Positions 20,746-29,066 of a DNA stretch of 64,000 bases are shown here, piece after piece. The position numbers and the translations under genes are program-made. Under the pieces are notes generated by a model. That model did not search any database and was not told where the DNA came from. It saw only the letters and a list, made by a program, of their open reading frames with translations. This stretch comes from Paroceanicella profunda (GTDB taxonomy: Bacteria > Pseudomonadota > Alphaproteobacteria > Rhodobacterales > Rhodobacteraceae), in the NCBI RefSeq assembly GCF_005887635.2, contig NZ_CP040818.1, positions 2,882,501 to 2,946,500 of the forward strand, read 5' to 3'. The number at the start of each line of letters is the position of its first letter. Position 1 is the stretch's first letter.

Positions 20746-21798
20746 ATGAAACTTGCCGATTTCGACTTCGAGCTCCCGGAAGAGCACATCGCCCTGCGCC
20801 CGGCCCGGCCGCGCAGCTCCGCGCGCCTGCTGGTGGCGCGCGGGCGCGACATCACGGATTCGACGGTGGCGGACCTGCCGGACTGGCTGCGCCCCGGCGA
20901 CATGCTGGTGTTCAACGACACGCGGGTGATCCCGGCGCGGCTGTTCGGCGAGCGGCTGCGCGAGAGCGCCGACGGCCCGGGCCTCGCGCGCATCGAGGCC
21001 ACGCTGATCCGCCGCATCGACGCGGCGCGCTGGGAGGCCTTGGCGCGGCCCGGCAAGCGGCTGCGCGCGGGCGACCGGCTGCGCTTCGGCACGCTGGGCG
21101 CCACGCTGGAGAGCCGGGGCGCGGCCGGCTCGGTCACACTTTGTTTCGACATCGCCGGGCCGGAGCTGGACGCGGCCATCGCGTTGGCCGGGCAGATGCC
21201 GCTGCCGCCCTACATCGCCGCCCGGCGCCCCGCCGACGAGCAGGACCGGACGGATTACCAGACCGTGTTCGCCGAGCGCGACGGCGCCGTGGCCGCGCCC
21301 ACCGCCTCGCTGCATTTCGACGACGCGCTGCTGGAGCGGCTCGCCGCGCGCGGCGTGCTCTCCACCCGGGTCACGCTGCACGTGGGCGCGGGCACCTTCC
21401 TGCCGGTGTCGGTGGAGGATGTCTCCGAGCACAGGATGCATTCGGAATGGGGCAATGTCTCCGGGCAGGCCGCCGCGGACATCCGCGCCGCGAAGGCGGC
21501 CGGCGGGCGCATCATCCCGGTGGGCACCACCGCGCTGCGGCTGATCGAGACGGCCGCGGCCGGCGGCGCCATCGCGCCCTGGAGCGGCGACACGGACATC
21601 TTCATCACCCCCGGCCACGTGTTCCGCGTGGCGGACGGGCTGATGACCAACTTCCACCTCCCGCGCTCCACCCTCATGATGCTGGTGTCCGCGTTGATGG
21701 GAATGGAAGAAATCCGGCGCATCTATGGACATGCGATCGCATCCGGCTACAGATTCTACTCCTACGGGGATTCTTCGCTGCTGCTGCCTGATCGCTGA
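20746..21798 (+). CDS. queA: S-adenosylmethionine:tRNA ribosyltransferase-isomerase
   Basis: This 350-residue enzyme builds epoxyqueuosine on tRNA from SAM. Segments [22 protein letters not shown] and the C-terminal [12 protein letters not shown], with Y-R-F-Y-S-Y-G-D, are diagnostic. The C-terminal run is complete. The starting M-K-L-A-D-F-D-F is typical. Confidence 0.97.
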   Translation: MKLADFDFELPEEHIALRPARPRSSARLLVARGRDITDSTVADLPDWLRPGDMLVFNDTRVIPARLFGERLRESADGPGLARIEATLIRRIDAARWEALARPGKRLRAGDRLRFGTLGATLESRGAAGSVTLCFDIAGPELDAAIALAGQMPLPPYIAARRPADEQDRTDYQTVFAERDGAVAAPTASLHFDDALLERLAARGVLSTRVTLHVGAGTFLPVSVEDVSEHRMHSEWGNVSGQAAADIRAAKAAGGRIIPVGTTALRLIETAAAGGAIAPWSGDTDIFITPGHVFRVADGLMTNFHLPRSTLMMLVSALMGMEEIRRIYGHAIASGYRFYSYGDSSLLLPDR

Positions 21799-21865
21799 CG
21801 GCGCCACGACCACGACCATACACCGAATGCGGCCCCGCGGGGCCCTGCACTGAAGGAGAGCGGAC

Positions 21866-23137
21866 GTGCTGAAGGTCCTGCGAGATCTCTGGCCGCTTCT
21901 GGGCGGTCTCATGTTGCTGATGCTGGGCAATGGCATGCAGGGAACCCTGCTTGGCGTGCGCGGCGCGCTGGAGGGGTTCGGCTCGCTGGAGCTGTCCTTC
22001 ATCATGTCGGCCTATTTTCTGGGCTACCTGTTCTCCGCCCGGCTCACGCCGCGGGTGATCGCGAAGGTGGGGCATGTGCGGGTGTTTGCCGCCTATGCCT
22101 CGCTGATCTCGGCCTGTTTCGTGCTCTACGCCGCCATCCCGGACCCGATCGCCTGGTTCGTGATGCGCGTGGCGGTGGGGTTCTGCTACTGCGGCGTCTA
22201 CGTGGTGGTGGAGAGCTGGCTGAACGATTCGACCTCGAACGAGACCCGGGGCCAGGCGCTCTCGGCCTACATCTTCGTGCAGATCATCGGCATCATCGCG
22301 GCGCAGGTGATCATGAACTTCGCCGATGCGGACGGCTACGTGCTGTTCGTCATCATCTCGGTGCTGGTGTCGGTGAGCTTCCTGCCGATCCTGCTCACGG
22401 TGAGCCCGGCGCCGGTGTTCCACACCGCCCGCCCGATGACGCTGATGCAGCTCTACAAGGCCTCGCCGCTGGGCATCGTGGCCGCGTTCCTGCTGGGCTC
22501 GTTCTTCTCCTCCATCTTCGGGATGGGGGCGGTCTACGGCTCGGCGCAGGGGCTGAGCGTGCAGCAGATCACCATGTTCGTCTCCGCCATCTACGCCGGC
22601 TCCCTGGTGGTGCAATACCCGCTGGGCTGGCTGTCGGACCGGATGGATCGCCGCCAGCTCATCATGTACGCCTGCGCGATCTCGGCCTTCGGCGGGCTGA
22701 TCGGCATCTGGGCCGGCTCCTCCTTCATGCTGATCCTGATCGCCGGCGCGGTGATGGGCGGGCTGGGCAGCCCGCTGTGGAGCCTCGTGGTCGCCCACAC
22801 GAATGACTATCTCGATCATCAGGACATGGCCTCGGCCTCCGGCGGTCTGCTGTTCGTGAACGGCATCGGCGCCGTGGGCGGCGCCCCGGTGCTGGGCTGG
22901 CTGATGGACACGCTCGGCGCCTGGACCTACTTCGCCTTCAACGGGTTGCTGATGGCGCTCATCGCGCTCTACGCCCTCTACCGCATGACCCAGCGCGCCG
23001 CGACCCCGGTCGAGGACACCACGCCCTACGCCCCGGTTCTGCCCACCGCCTCGCCGGTGGCCCATGAGGTGGCCAGCGAGATGGGCGCCGAGCTGGCGCA
23101 GGCCGCGCATGAGGAGGAGAGCGGGCAGGCGGCTTGA
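21866..23137 (+). CDS. MFS transporter, YcaD-like
   Basis: A 423-residue major-facilitator protein with twelve predicted membrane helices, resembling the YcaD/DHA-type group (G-N-G-M-Q-G-T-L-L-G-V-R in helix 1, V-V-E-S-W-L-N-D in helix 4). W-L-S-D-R-M-D-R-R is the loop motif between helices. The start is GTG with AAGGAGAG 7 bp upstream. It follows queA by 67 bp. Substrate cannot be predicted. Confidence 0.88.
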   Translation: MLKVLRDLWPLLGGLMLLMLGNGMQGTLLGVRGALEGFGSLELSFIMSAYFLGYLFSARLTPRVIAKVGHVRVFAAYASLISACFVLYAAIPDPIAWFVMRVAVGFCYCGVYVVVESWLNDSTSNETRGQALSAYIFVQIIGIIAAQVIMNFADADGYVLFVIISVLVSVSFLPILLTVSPAPVFHTARPMTLMQLYKASPLGIVAAFLLGSFFSSIFGMGAVYGSAQGLSVQQITMFVSAIYAGSLVVQYPLGWLSDRMDRRQLIMYACAISAFGGLIGIWAGSSFMLILIAGAVMGGLGSPLWSLVVAHTNDYLDHQDMASASGGLLFVNGIGAVGGAPVLGWLMDTLGAWTYFAFNGLLMALIALYALYRMTQRAATPVEDTTPYAPVLPTASPVAHEVASEMGAELAQAAHEEESGQAA

Positions 23138-23212
23138 CAGGCCCGCCCGCCGCGCGCAACCGTGAGGCAAGGCGTCGCCAAAGGCGCCGTGACAAACACG
23201 CTAGGGGGAAAC

Positions 23213-23788
23213 ATGACTGCCGATCCGGCCGAGATCATCGATTTCTGGCTCAATGATGTCGGGGAGGAGGGCTGGTACAATTCCACGCCGGACCTCGACC
23301 GCGAGATCCGCCACCGCTTCGGGCAGGACTGGCGCATGGCGCGGGCCGGCGCCTATGCGGACTGGATCCTGAAGCCGGCTCCGGCGCTGGCGCTGCTCCT
23401 CCTGCTCGACCAGTTCCCGCGCAACATGTTCCGGGGCGAGGCCGAGGCCTTCGCCTCCGACGGCAAGGCCCTGCAACTGGCCAAGCGCGCGCTGGTGCTG
23501 GGCCATGACCTGCGGGTGGAGGAGAAGGCGCGGCAGTTCTTCTACATGCCGCTGATGCATTCCGAATGCCTCTCCGACCAGGAGCGCTGCTGCCGGATGT
23601 TCCACCTGCGCACCGGCCCGGACAGCGCCGACAACCTGCTGCACGCGCGGGTGCACCGGGAGATCATCCGCAGGTTCGGCCGGTTCCCCACCCGCAACGA
23701 GTCCCTGGGCCGTCCGCTTTCCGAGGCGGAGGCGCGCTGGCTCGACTCCGGGGGCTATTCGCAGGTTCTGGAGGAGCTTGCGGACTGA
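23213..23788 (+). CDS. DUF924 family protein
   Basis: A 191-residue helical DUF924 protein, distantly TPR-like. I-I-D-F-W-L-N-D opens it and L-L-L-D-Q-F-P-R-N-M-F-R-G is the family hallmark (about residues 61-73), followed by Y-M-P-L-M-H-S-E. Biochemical function is unknown. The chosen ATG has AGGGGGAA 6-7 bp upstream. An upstream GTG at 23162 would add 17 residues but looks unsupported. Confidence 0.88.
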   Translation: MTADPAEIIDFWLNDVGEEGWYNSTPDLDREIRHRFGQDWRMARAGAYADWILKPAPALALLLLLDQFPRNMFRGEAEAFASDGKALQLAKRALVLGHDLRVEEKARQFFYMPLMHSECLSDQERCCRMFHLRTGPDSADNLLHARVHREIIRRFGRFPTRNESLGRPLSEAEARWLDSGGYSQVLEELAD

Positions 23789-23874
23789 ATCTCCCGGGTC
23801 CGGCCCCGGGCGCCCGGGCCTCCCGTCCCGGGCATGGCTGCCATGCGAGCGGAGTTTTGCACTGGCGGCGGAAA

Positions 23875-23896
23875 TATGGTTTAACGCTAAACCATA
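23875..23896. promoter_or_regulatory. candidate operator upstream of lpdA
   Basis: A perfect inverted repeat, TATGGTTTA at 23875-23883 and TAAACCATA at 23888-23896, has spacer ACGC in an AT-rich island, 23-44 bp upstream of the lpdA ATG. The position suits a repressor site between promoter and start. The cognate regulator is not identified. Confidence 0.5.
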
Positions 23897-23918
23897 ATCT
23901 GGCGAGAGGAAGCATCGC

Positions 23919-25313
23919 ATGGGCAAGCAGAGTTTTGACGTCGTCGTGATCGGCTCCGGTCCCGGTGGGTACGTGGCTGCGATCCGGGCGGCACAGCTCG
24001 GTCTCAAGACCGCCGTGGTGGAGCGTGAACTGCTGGGCGGCATCTGCCTCAACTGGGGCTGCATCCCCACCAAGGCGCTGCTGCGCTCGGCGGAGGTGTT
24101 CCACACCATGCAGCGCGCGAAGGATTACGGGCTGAAGGCCGAGGGCATCAGCTTCGACTTCGACGCGGTGATCAAGCGTTCGCGCGGCGTGGCCAAGCAG
24201 CTCAATTCCGGCGTCACCCATCTTCTGAAGAAGAACAAGGTGACCGTGATCATGGGCACCGCCACCATCCCCGCCAAGGGCAAGGTGACGGTGAAGACCG
24301 AGGCGGGGGAGGAGGAGCTCTCCGCGCCGAACATCATCCTGGCCACAGGCGCGCGGGCGCGCGAGCTGCCGGGGCTGGAGGCGGATGGCGATCTGGTCTG
24401 GACCTACCGCCATGCGCTGCAGCCGCCGCGCATGCCGAAGAAGCTGCTGGTGATCGGCTCCGGTGCCATCGGCATCGAGTTCGCCAGCTTCTACAACGCC
24501 CTCGGCGCGGACACGACCGTGGTCGAGGTGATGGACCGGATCCTGCCGGTGGAGGACGCCGAGATCGCGGGCATCGCGAAGAAGCAGTTCGAGAAGCACG
24601 GCCTGAAGATCCGCGAGAAGACCACGGTGAAGACGCTCGAGCGCGCCAAGGGCAAGGTCACCGCCCATATGGAGAAGGGCGGCAAGACCGAGACGGAGGA
24701 GTTCGACACCGTGATCTCCGCCGTCGGCATCGTCGGGAACACCGAAGGGCTTGGGCTCGAGGCGCTCGGGGTGAAGGTCGACCGCACCCATGTGGTGACG
24801 GACGCCCATTGCCGCACCGGGGTGGAGGGGCTCTGGGCGATCGGCGACATCGCCGGCGCGCCGTGGCTGGCGCACAAGGCCAGCCACGAGGGCGTGATGG
24901 TGGCCGAGCTGATCAAGGGCCTGCATGCCCACCCGGTGAAGCCCGAGAGCATCGCCGGCTGCACCTATTGCCAGCCGCAGATCGCCTCCGTCGGCCTCAC
25001 CGAGGAGAAGGCCAAGGCCGCCGGATATGAGGTGAAGGTCGGCCGCATGCCCTTCATCGGCAACGGCAAGGCGATTGCGCTGGGGGAACCGGAGGGCCTG
25101 GTGAAGACCGTGTTCGACGCGAAGACCGGCGAGCTGCTCGGCGCCCACATGGTCGGCGCGGAAGTGACCGAGCTGATCCAGGGCTACGTGATCGGCCGCA
25201 CGCTGGAGACCACCGAGGCGGAGCTGATGGAGACGGTCTTCCCGCATCCCACGCTGTCGGAGATGATGCATGAGGCGGTGCTCGACGCCTATGGCAAGCG
25301 CATCCACTTCTGA
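23919..25313 (+). CDS. lpdA: dihydrolipoyl dehydrogenase (E3)
   Basis: This 464-residue FAD-disulfide oxidoreductase reoxidises lipoyl groups of 2-oxoacid dehydrogenase or glycine cleavage complexes. The FAD fold is V-I-G-S-G-P-G-G-Y. The redox pair is Cys43 and Cys48 in G-G-I-C-L-N-W-G-C-I-P-T-K. The NAD fold is V-I-G-S-G-A-I-G-I-E, and the C-terminal H-P-T-L-S-E provides the base. E1/E2 genes are not adjacent. An upstream palindrome suggests its own regulation. Confidence 0.96.
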   Translation: MGKQSFDVVVIGSGPGGYVAAIRAAQLGLKTAVVERELLGGICLNWGCIPTKALLRSAEVFHTMQRAKDYGLKAEGISFDFDAVIKRSRGVAKQLNSGVTHLLKKNKVTVIMGTATIPAKGKVTVKTEAGEEELSAPNIILATGARARELPGLEADGDLVWTYRHALQPPRMPKKLLVIGSGAIGIEFASFYNALGADTTVVEVMDRILPVEDAEIAGIAKKQFEKHGLKIREKTTVKTLERAKGKVTAHMEKGGKTETEEFDTVISAVGIVGNTEGLGLEALGVKVDRTHVVTDAHCRTGVEGLWAIGDIAGAPWLAHKASHEGVMVAELIKGLHAHPVKPESIAGCTYCQPQIASVGLTEEKAKAAGYEVKVGRMPFIGNGKAIALGEPEGLVKTVFDAKTGELLGAHMVGAEVTELIQGYVIGRTLETTEAELMETVFPHPTLSEMMHEAVLDAYGKRIHF

Positions 25314-25319
25314 TCCCGC

Positions 25320-25341
25320 GCGCCCCGCTCCGGCGGGGCGC
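25320..25341. terminator. GC hairpin after lpdA
   Basis: GCGCCCCGC at 25320-25328 pairs with GCGGGGCGC at 25333-25341 around loop TCCG, 6 bp after the lpdA stop. No U-tract follows, so this may be a stabilising stem rather than a full terminator. Confidence 0.45.
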
Positions 25342-25361
25342 CGTCACGGCCGGAGGGCGCC

Positions 25362-25748
25362 ATGATCCGTCTCGACTCGCTGGATCACCTGGTGCTCACG
25401 GTGGCGGACATCCCGCGCAGCATCGCGTTCTACACCGAGGTTCTGGGCATGCGGGAGGAGCGATTCGGCGCCGGGCGCAGCGCGCTGCGCTTCGGTGACC
25501 AGAAGATCAACCTGCACCAGGCCGGCCGCGAGTTCGAGCCGAAGGCGGCGCGGCCGGGCCCCGGCACGGCGGACCTGTGCTTCCTCACCTCGGTTCCGGT
25601 GGCCGGGGTGATTGCTGCGTTGCAGCGCCACGGCGTGGCGGTGGAGGAGGGGCCGGTGGCGCGCACCGGGGCGCGCGGGCCCATCCTGTCGGTCTATCTC
25701 CGGGATCCGGACGGCAATCTCATCGAGATCGCGAACCCTGCCGGGTGA
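25362..25748 (+). CDS. VOC/glyoxalase-fold protein
   Basis: This 128-residue VOC protein opens with L-D-H-L-V-L-T-V-A-D-I, with a likely metal His at residue 9. L-H-Q-A-G and the closing D-P-D-G-N-L-I-E-I-A-N follow, the last providing the metal Glu. It resembles the small glyoxalase/fosfomycin-resistance-like dioxygenases common in proteobacteria. Substrate unknown. It follows lpdA by 48 bp in the same direction. Confidence 0.87.
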   Translation: MIRLDSLDHLVLTVADIPRSIAFYTEVLGMREERFGAGRSALRFGDQKINLHQAGREFEPKAARPGPGTADLCFLTSVPVAGVIAALQRHGVAVEEGPVARTGARGPILSVYLRDPDGNLIEIANPAG

Positions 25749-25775
25749 GGGCCCGGCAGGGCACGCTGCTGCGGA

Positions 25776-25964
25776 TCAGCGCAGGGTCGCGAGGCTGGCG
25801 CTGTTGCCCCGCCAGTCCTGGGTCTTGCCGGTGGTATGCGCGGCGACCCCGAACACGGCGGGAAGGGCGATCAGCGCGACGAGCACCGCCACGGCGATTG
25901 CAGTGGCGGAGAGGCGCTGGCCGGTGCGCGCGGGGCGCACGGGGCTGGACATCGTGAGATGCAT
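25776..25964 (-). CDS. small single-pass membrane protein
   Basis: A 62-residue protein with a positively charged N-terminus (R-P-A-R-T-G-Q-R), one transmembrane helix at about residues 20-42 and a short polar tail. AGGAGA lies about 10 bp before ATG, supporting translation. It is convergent with the VOC gene. I recognise no family. Its size and AT-leaning promoter suggest a membrane-associated accessory or stress peptide, but that is a guess. Confidence 0.55.
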   Translation of the reverse strand: MHLTMSSPVRPARTGQRLSATAIAVAVLVALIALPAVFGVAAHTTGKTQDWRGNSASLATLR

Positions 25965-26078
25965 GGCTCTGTCTCCTGTGACGATCGCCCGGCCGGTTCT
26001 TCGGTCGGGCCCGATCTGGTCACAGGGATATGGCATCGCCCCGGCCATTATTGAAATGAATGTTTGAGCTCCGTCGCA

Positions 26079-27659
26079 TCACGTCCTGTGATGGCATGAT
26101 CCCGTTCCCGTTCCCGTTCCCGCCCCGGCCCCGGGTGCCGCGTCCAGCGCCTGGCGGGCGCGGGCCAGCACGGTGGCGGGGGCCGGGGCTGCGTCGAGGC
26201 AATGCCACCCCGGGGGCGGAGCCGCCTGTGGTTGGCGGTGCATCACGGCGGAATCGGCGTCCGAGGCGTCACCGCGGCGTCGGGCGAGGCGGTGGCAGAG
26301 GGTTTCGGTGTCCGCGTCCAGCCACAGGCCGGTGAAGGGCAGGGCGCAAGCCCCGGCCAGTGCCGCGGCGTGCCGCTGCATCTGAGGCTCCAGGAAGGCG
26401 GCGTCGAGCACCACGGTGGCGCCGGCCCGCAAGGCGCGGCGCGCATCCGCGAACAGACGGCGGTAGACCCGCGCGGAGACACCCGGCGCATAGGCCCCCG
26501 GGCCGGGCCGGGCCTCGGGCGCCATGCCCAGCATCCGCTTGCGGATCTCGTCCGAGCGCAGGATCACCGCGCCGTGCAGCCCGCGCGCCAGCCCGGCGGC
26601 GAGCGTGGACTTGCCGGTGCCCGAGCGCCCGCTCACGGCCAGCAGGCGCGGCGCGGGCGGGGGCGCGCAGGCGGCGATGGCGAGGTCGAGGAAGGCGCCG
26701 GCCGTCACCGCGCCCTGCGCCGCATCGGGCGACATCAGCGCCACGAGCGCCCGCACCGCCGCGCGCACCGAGACCAGAGGCGCCATGAGGTCGAGCGCCG
26801 CGTAGTCGCGCGTGGCGGCAAGGTAGCGCGACATGAGCTGCGGCACGAGGGCGGCCTCGCCGCGATGGATCAGGTCCATCACCGTGAAGGCGATGTCGTA
26901 GAGCAGGTCGATCCGGCTGAAGCCGGGCGCGAACTCGATGCCGTCGAACAGCCGGATGCGGCCCTCGTAGAGGCAGATGTTGCCCAGATGCAGGTCGCCG
27001 TGGCAGGCGCGCACCGCGCCGTGGCGGGCGCGCGCTTCCAGCCGGGCGCAGAGGGCCGGGGCGCGCGGGGTGATCAGCGATGTCCAGCGCGCCACCGCGG
27101 CGGCGACGGGCTGGCCGCGCGCCGCCGTCTCCAGCCGCCCGGTGAGCTCGGCCAGCGTGGTGCGGAACGGCTCCGGCTGGTCGGCTGCGGCGATGCGGCG
27201 GGCCGAGAGGTGCAGGGCGGAGATCTCGTCGGCCAGCGCACGGACATGCGCCTCGTCGAGGGCGCCGCGGGTGGCCACCCGGTCGAGCAGGTCCTCCTGC
27301 GGGAACCGCCGCATGTGAACCAGATACTCCACCGGCGCGCCCGGCCCGTCGATGCGCAGGCCCTCCGGCCCGTCGCACAGCGCGGCGAGGCCGAGATAGA
27401 GCTCCGGCGCCGTGCGCCGGTTCAGCGCCAGTTCCGCCGCGCAGCTGAGGCGGCGCTTCTCCAGCGTGTCGAAATCGGCGAAGCCCACACACAGCGCCTT
27501 CTTCATCTTCCAGGCCGATTGCCCGGCGAGGAAGACATGCGACAGGTGCGTCTCGATATGCTCCACCTCCGCGCCGCCATGCGCGGCGGGGGAGGCGAGG
27601 AAGGCAACGGCCCGCCGTTGCGAGAGCGCGGCGTTCGGGCTGGGATCGGCCAGGGGCAT
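26079..27659 (-). CDS. aminoglycoside-phosphotransferase-like / P-loop kinase fusion
   Basis: A 526-residue two-domain protein. The N-terminal half has the phosphotransferase loop C-H-G-D-L-H-L-G-N and F-D-G-I-E-F downstream, as in APH/choline-kinase folds. The C-terminal half (from about residue 345) has P-loop G-R-S-G-T-G-K-S-T-L and D-A-A-F-L-E, as in COG0645 kinases. This fusion is common in proteobacteria and its substrate is unknown; antibiotic resistance is not implied. It is downstream of the phasin gene on the same strand. Confidence 0.85.
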   Translation of the reverse strand: MPLADPSPNAALSQRRAVAFLASPAAHGGAEVEHIETHLSHVFLAGQSAWKMKKALCVGFADFDTLEKRRLSCAAELALNRRTAPELYLGLAALCDGPEGLRIDGPGAPVEYLVHMRRFPQEDLLDRVATRGALDEAHVRALADEISALHLSARRIAAADQPEPFRTTLAELTGRLETAARGQPVAAAVARWTSLITPRAPALCARLEARARHGAVRACHGDLHLGNICLYEGRIRLFDGIEFAPGFSRIDLLYDIAFTVMDLIHRGEAALVPQLMSRYLAATRDYAALDLMAPLVSVRAAVRALVALMSPDAAQGAVTAGAFLDLAIAACAPPPAPRLLAVSGRSGTGKSTLAAGLARGLHGAVILRSDEIRKRMLGMAPEARPGPGAYAPGVSARVYRRLFADARRALRAGATVVLDAAFLEPQMQRHAAALAGACALPFTGLWLDADTETLCHRLARRRGDASDADSAVMHRQPQAAPPPGWHCLDAAPAPATVLARARQALDAAPGAGAGTGTGTGSCHHRT

Positions 27660-27687
27660 GTGGGGAGGGTCCTCGGGGGCGCTTTGA

Positions 27688-27716
27688 GCGGGAGGGCGCC
27701 GTGGCGCCCCTCCCGC
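27688..27716 (-). terminator. hairpin after phasin gene
   Basis: GCGGGAGG...GCGCC pairs with GGCGC...CCTCCCGC across 27688-27716, with one bulged base and a GTG loop. It lies just past the phasin stop on the minus strand and before the kinase-fusion start. There is no clear U-run. Confidence 0.5.
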
Positions 27717-27720
27717 AGGG

Positions 27721-28140
27721 TCAGGCGGCCCTGGCCGGCACGGAGAGCTTCGGGGCGTCCATGGCCGGCACGGGGGCCAGCTCGGGCACGGCCTGCACGG
27801 TGTCGTGCAGCGACTCGATGCAGAGCCGGGTCAGGCTGGCGAATTCCTCGCCATACTGTTTCACCGCGGTCTCCATGAAGGCGGTGGAGAGGGTGAGCGC
27901 CTCCTGCGGCGTGCGGCAGCCGGAGCCTTCGACGAGGGCCTTGCGGTCCTCCTCCAGGCGCATCCGGATGAAGTCGGCGCAGGTGCTGCTCATCCGGCTG
28001 GCGCGGGCGAGCGCCTGCGACTGGAGGTCGAGCGTGGCCCTGAGGGCCCGTTGCTGGGCCTCCAGGAAGGGTGTGATCGAGAAATGCTTCTCGAAGGCGT
28101 AGGCCTGTTCGGGAGTGGGCTTGCTGCTGGGCATCGGCAT
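27721..28140 (-). CDS. phasin family protein
   Basis: A 139-residue, mostly amphipathic-helical protein of the phasin type, which coats polyhydroxyalkanoate granules. T-P-F-L-E-A-Q-Q-R-A-L near residue 23 and a long helix containing F-M-E-T-A-V-K-Q-Y-G-E-E-F are typical. A Pro/Ala-rich tail ends it. M1 or M3 could initiate. An FNR-type box 63-76 bp upstream suggests response to low oxygen, in keeping with storage-polymer metabolism. Confidence 0.85.
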   Translation of the reverse strand: MPMPSSKPTPEQAYAFEKHFSITPFLEAQQRALRATLDLQSQALARASRMSSTCADFIRMRLEEDRKALVEGSGCRTPQEALTLSTAFMETAVKQYGEEFASLTRLCIESLHDTVQAVPELAPVPAMDAPKLSVPARAA

Positions 28141-28202
28141 GTTCCTTGGTGTGGGAATCGGACCTCGCAGTCACAGGCTCGCACGGCGAGGGGGACAGGG
28201 GT

Positions 28203-28216
28203 TTGATCTGGGTCAA
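28203..28216. promoter_or_regulatory. FNR/FnrL-type box upstream of phasin
   Basis: TTGAT at 28203-28207, four bases, then GTCAA at 28212-28216 fits the FNR/FnrL consensus TTGAY-N4-RTCAA. It sits 63-76 bp upstream of the phasin ATG (minus strand) and about 240 bp upstream of the divergent DUF1989 gene, so the phasin is the likelier target. Confidence 0.55.
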
Positions 28217-28360
28217 GCCCGGGCGAAATCAGCCGGTGCGCGGCCCGGTGAGTCTCACGATTGCGGCAGATTGCGCGTTCGCCTGCGCCCAAGTGCCGAA
28301 AGTTCCGGCAAAGTCCCCTATTGAAACACGCATTGCCTGATATTCAGGCGGAATGCGAAC

Positions 28361-28391
28361 GGAATGCGGCTTGCATTCCTTTGGTATACCA
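28361..28391. promoter_or_regulatory. hairpin plus GntR-type palindrome upstream of the DUF1989 operon
   Basis: GGAATGC and GCATTCC (28361-28367 and 28373-28379) form an inverted repeat. It is followed at once by the perfect 10-bp palindrome TGGTATACCA at 28382-28391, ending 63 bp before the DUF1989 ATG. The palindrome has the T-x-GT...AC-x-A form recognised by many GntR/FCD regulators. A GntR/FCD gene closes this operon, so autoregulation is plausible. Confidence 0.5.
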
Positions 28392-28454
28392 GAAGAATGC
28401 AGGTGGACCGCAGCACATTGTCCGTGCCGCGGAGACCTGCGAGGAGGCCCCGAC

Positions 28455-29066
28455 ATGACCCAGACATCCACCATCCTCGCGGCCTCGCAGGGTGCGGCCT
28501 GGCGGCTGTCCCGCGGTGAGGAAGTGAGCATCGTGAACACCCATGGCAGCCAGGTGGTCGACACCTGGGCGCTGGCCGCGGAGGATCCGTCGGAGCATTC
28601 GGCGATGGAGCACACGCGCTCGAAGAACAGCACCATCTTCCTCGACGAGGGCCTGGCGGTGATGAGCTCGAAGCGCCGGCCGATGCTCACCCTCGTTGCC
28701 GACACCACGCCGGGCCGGCATGACACGCTGCTCTGCCCCTGCTCGGCGGAGATCTATGCCGAGCTGGGCCAGCCCGCCGGGCACCGCAGCTGCACGGGCA
28801 ATTTCCATGAGGCGATCGGGGCGCTGGGGCTGTCGCTGGGCTTCACGCCGGCCTCGCTGAACCTGTTCATGCAGGTGCCGCTGGAGAGCGACGGCCGGGT
28901 GCGGCGCGAGCCGCCGGCCTCGCGCCCCGGAGACAGCGTGCGGCTGCGCGCGGAGATGGACCTCATCCTGGTGCTCTCGGCCTGCCCGCAGGACGTGACG
29001 CCGATCAACGGCGCGGAGTGCCGGCCGCGCGATGTGGAGCTGCTGTTCCACGGCGTGCCGGCATGA
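28455..29066 (+). CDS. DUF1989 (urea carboxylase-associated family) protein
   Basis: A 203-residue DUF1989 protein. Cys-rich segments L-L-C-P-C-S-A-E and R-S-C-T-G-N-F-H-E-A are the likely metal- or substrate-binding parts. N-T-H-G-S-Q-V-V-D-T opens the core. Relatives (CgdA/CgdB) form carboxyguanidine deiminase, acting between guanidine/urea carboxylase and allophanate hydrolase. Here there is one subunit and no carboxylase gene, so the substrate is probably different. It heads an operon; its stop overlaps the ABC ATPase start (ATGA). Confidence 0.85.
   Translation: MTQTSTILAASQGAAWRLSRGEEVSIVNTHGSQVVDTWALAAEDPSEHSAMEHTRSKNSTIFLDEGLAVMSSKRRPMLTLVADTTPGRHDTLLCPCSAEIYAELGQPAGHRSCTGNFHEAIGALGLSLGFTPASLNLFMQVPLESDGRVRREPPASRPGDSVRLRAEMDLILVLSACPQDVTPINGAECRPRDVELLFHGVPA

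Noticed and set aside
26079..27659. Aminoglycoside resistance determinant
   Set aside because: The phosphotransferase-like domain is fused to a P-loop kinase in a widespread family of unknown substrate, with no sign of a resistance island.
28141..28454. Guanidine (ykkC-type) riboswitch before the DUF1989 operon
   Set aside because: I could not find the paired ACGG/ACGR loops or the ykkC core; the palindrome explains regulation better.
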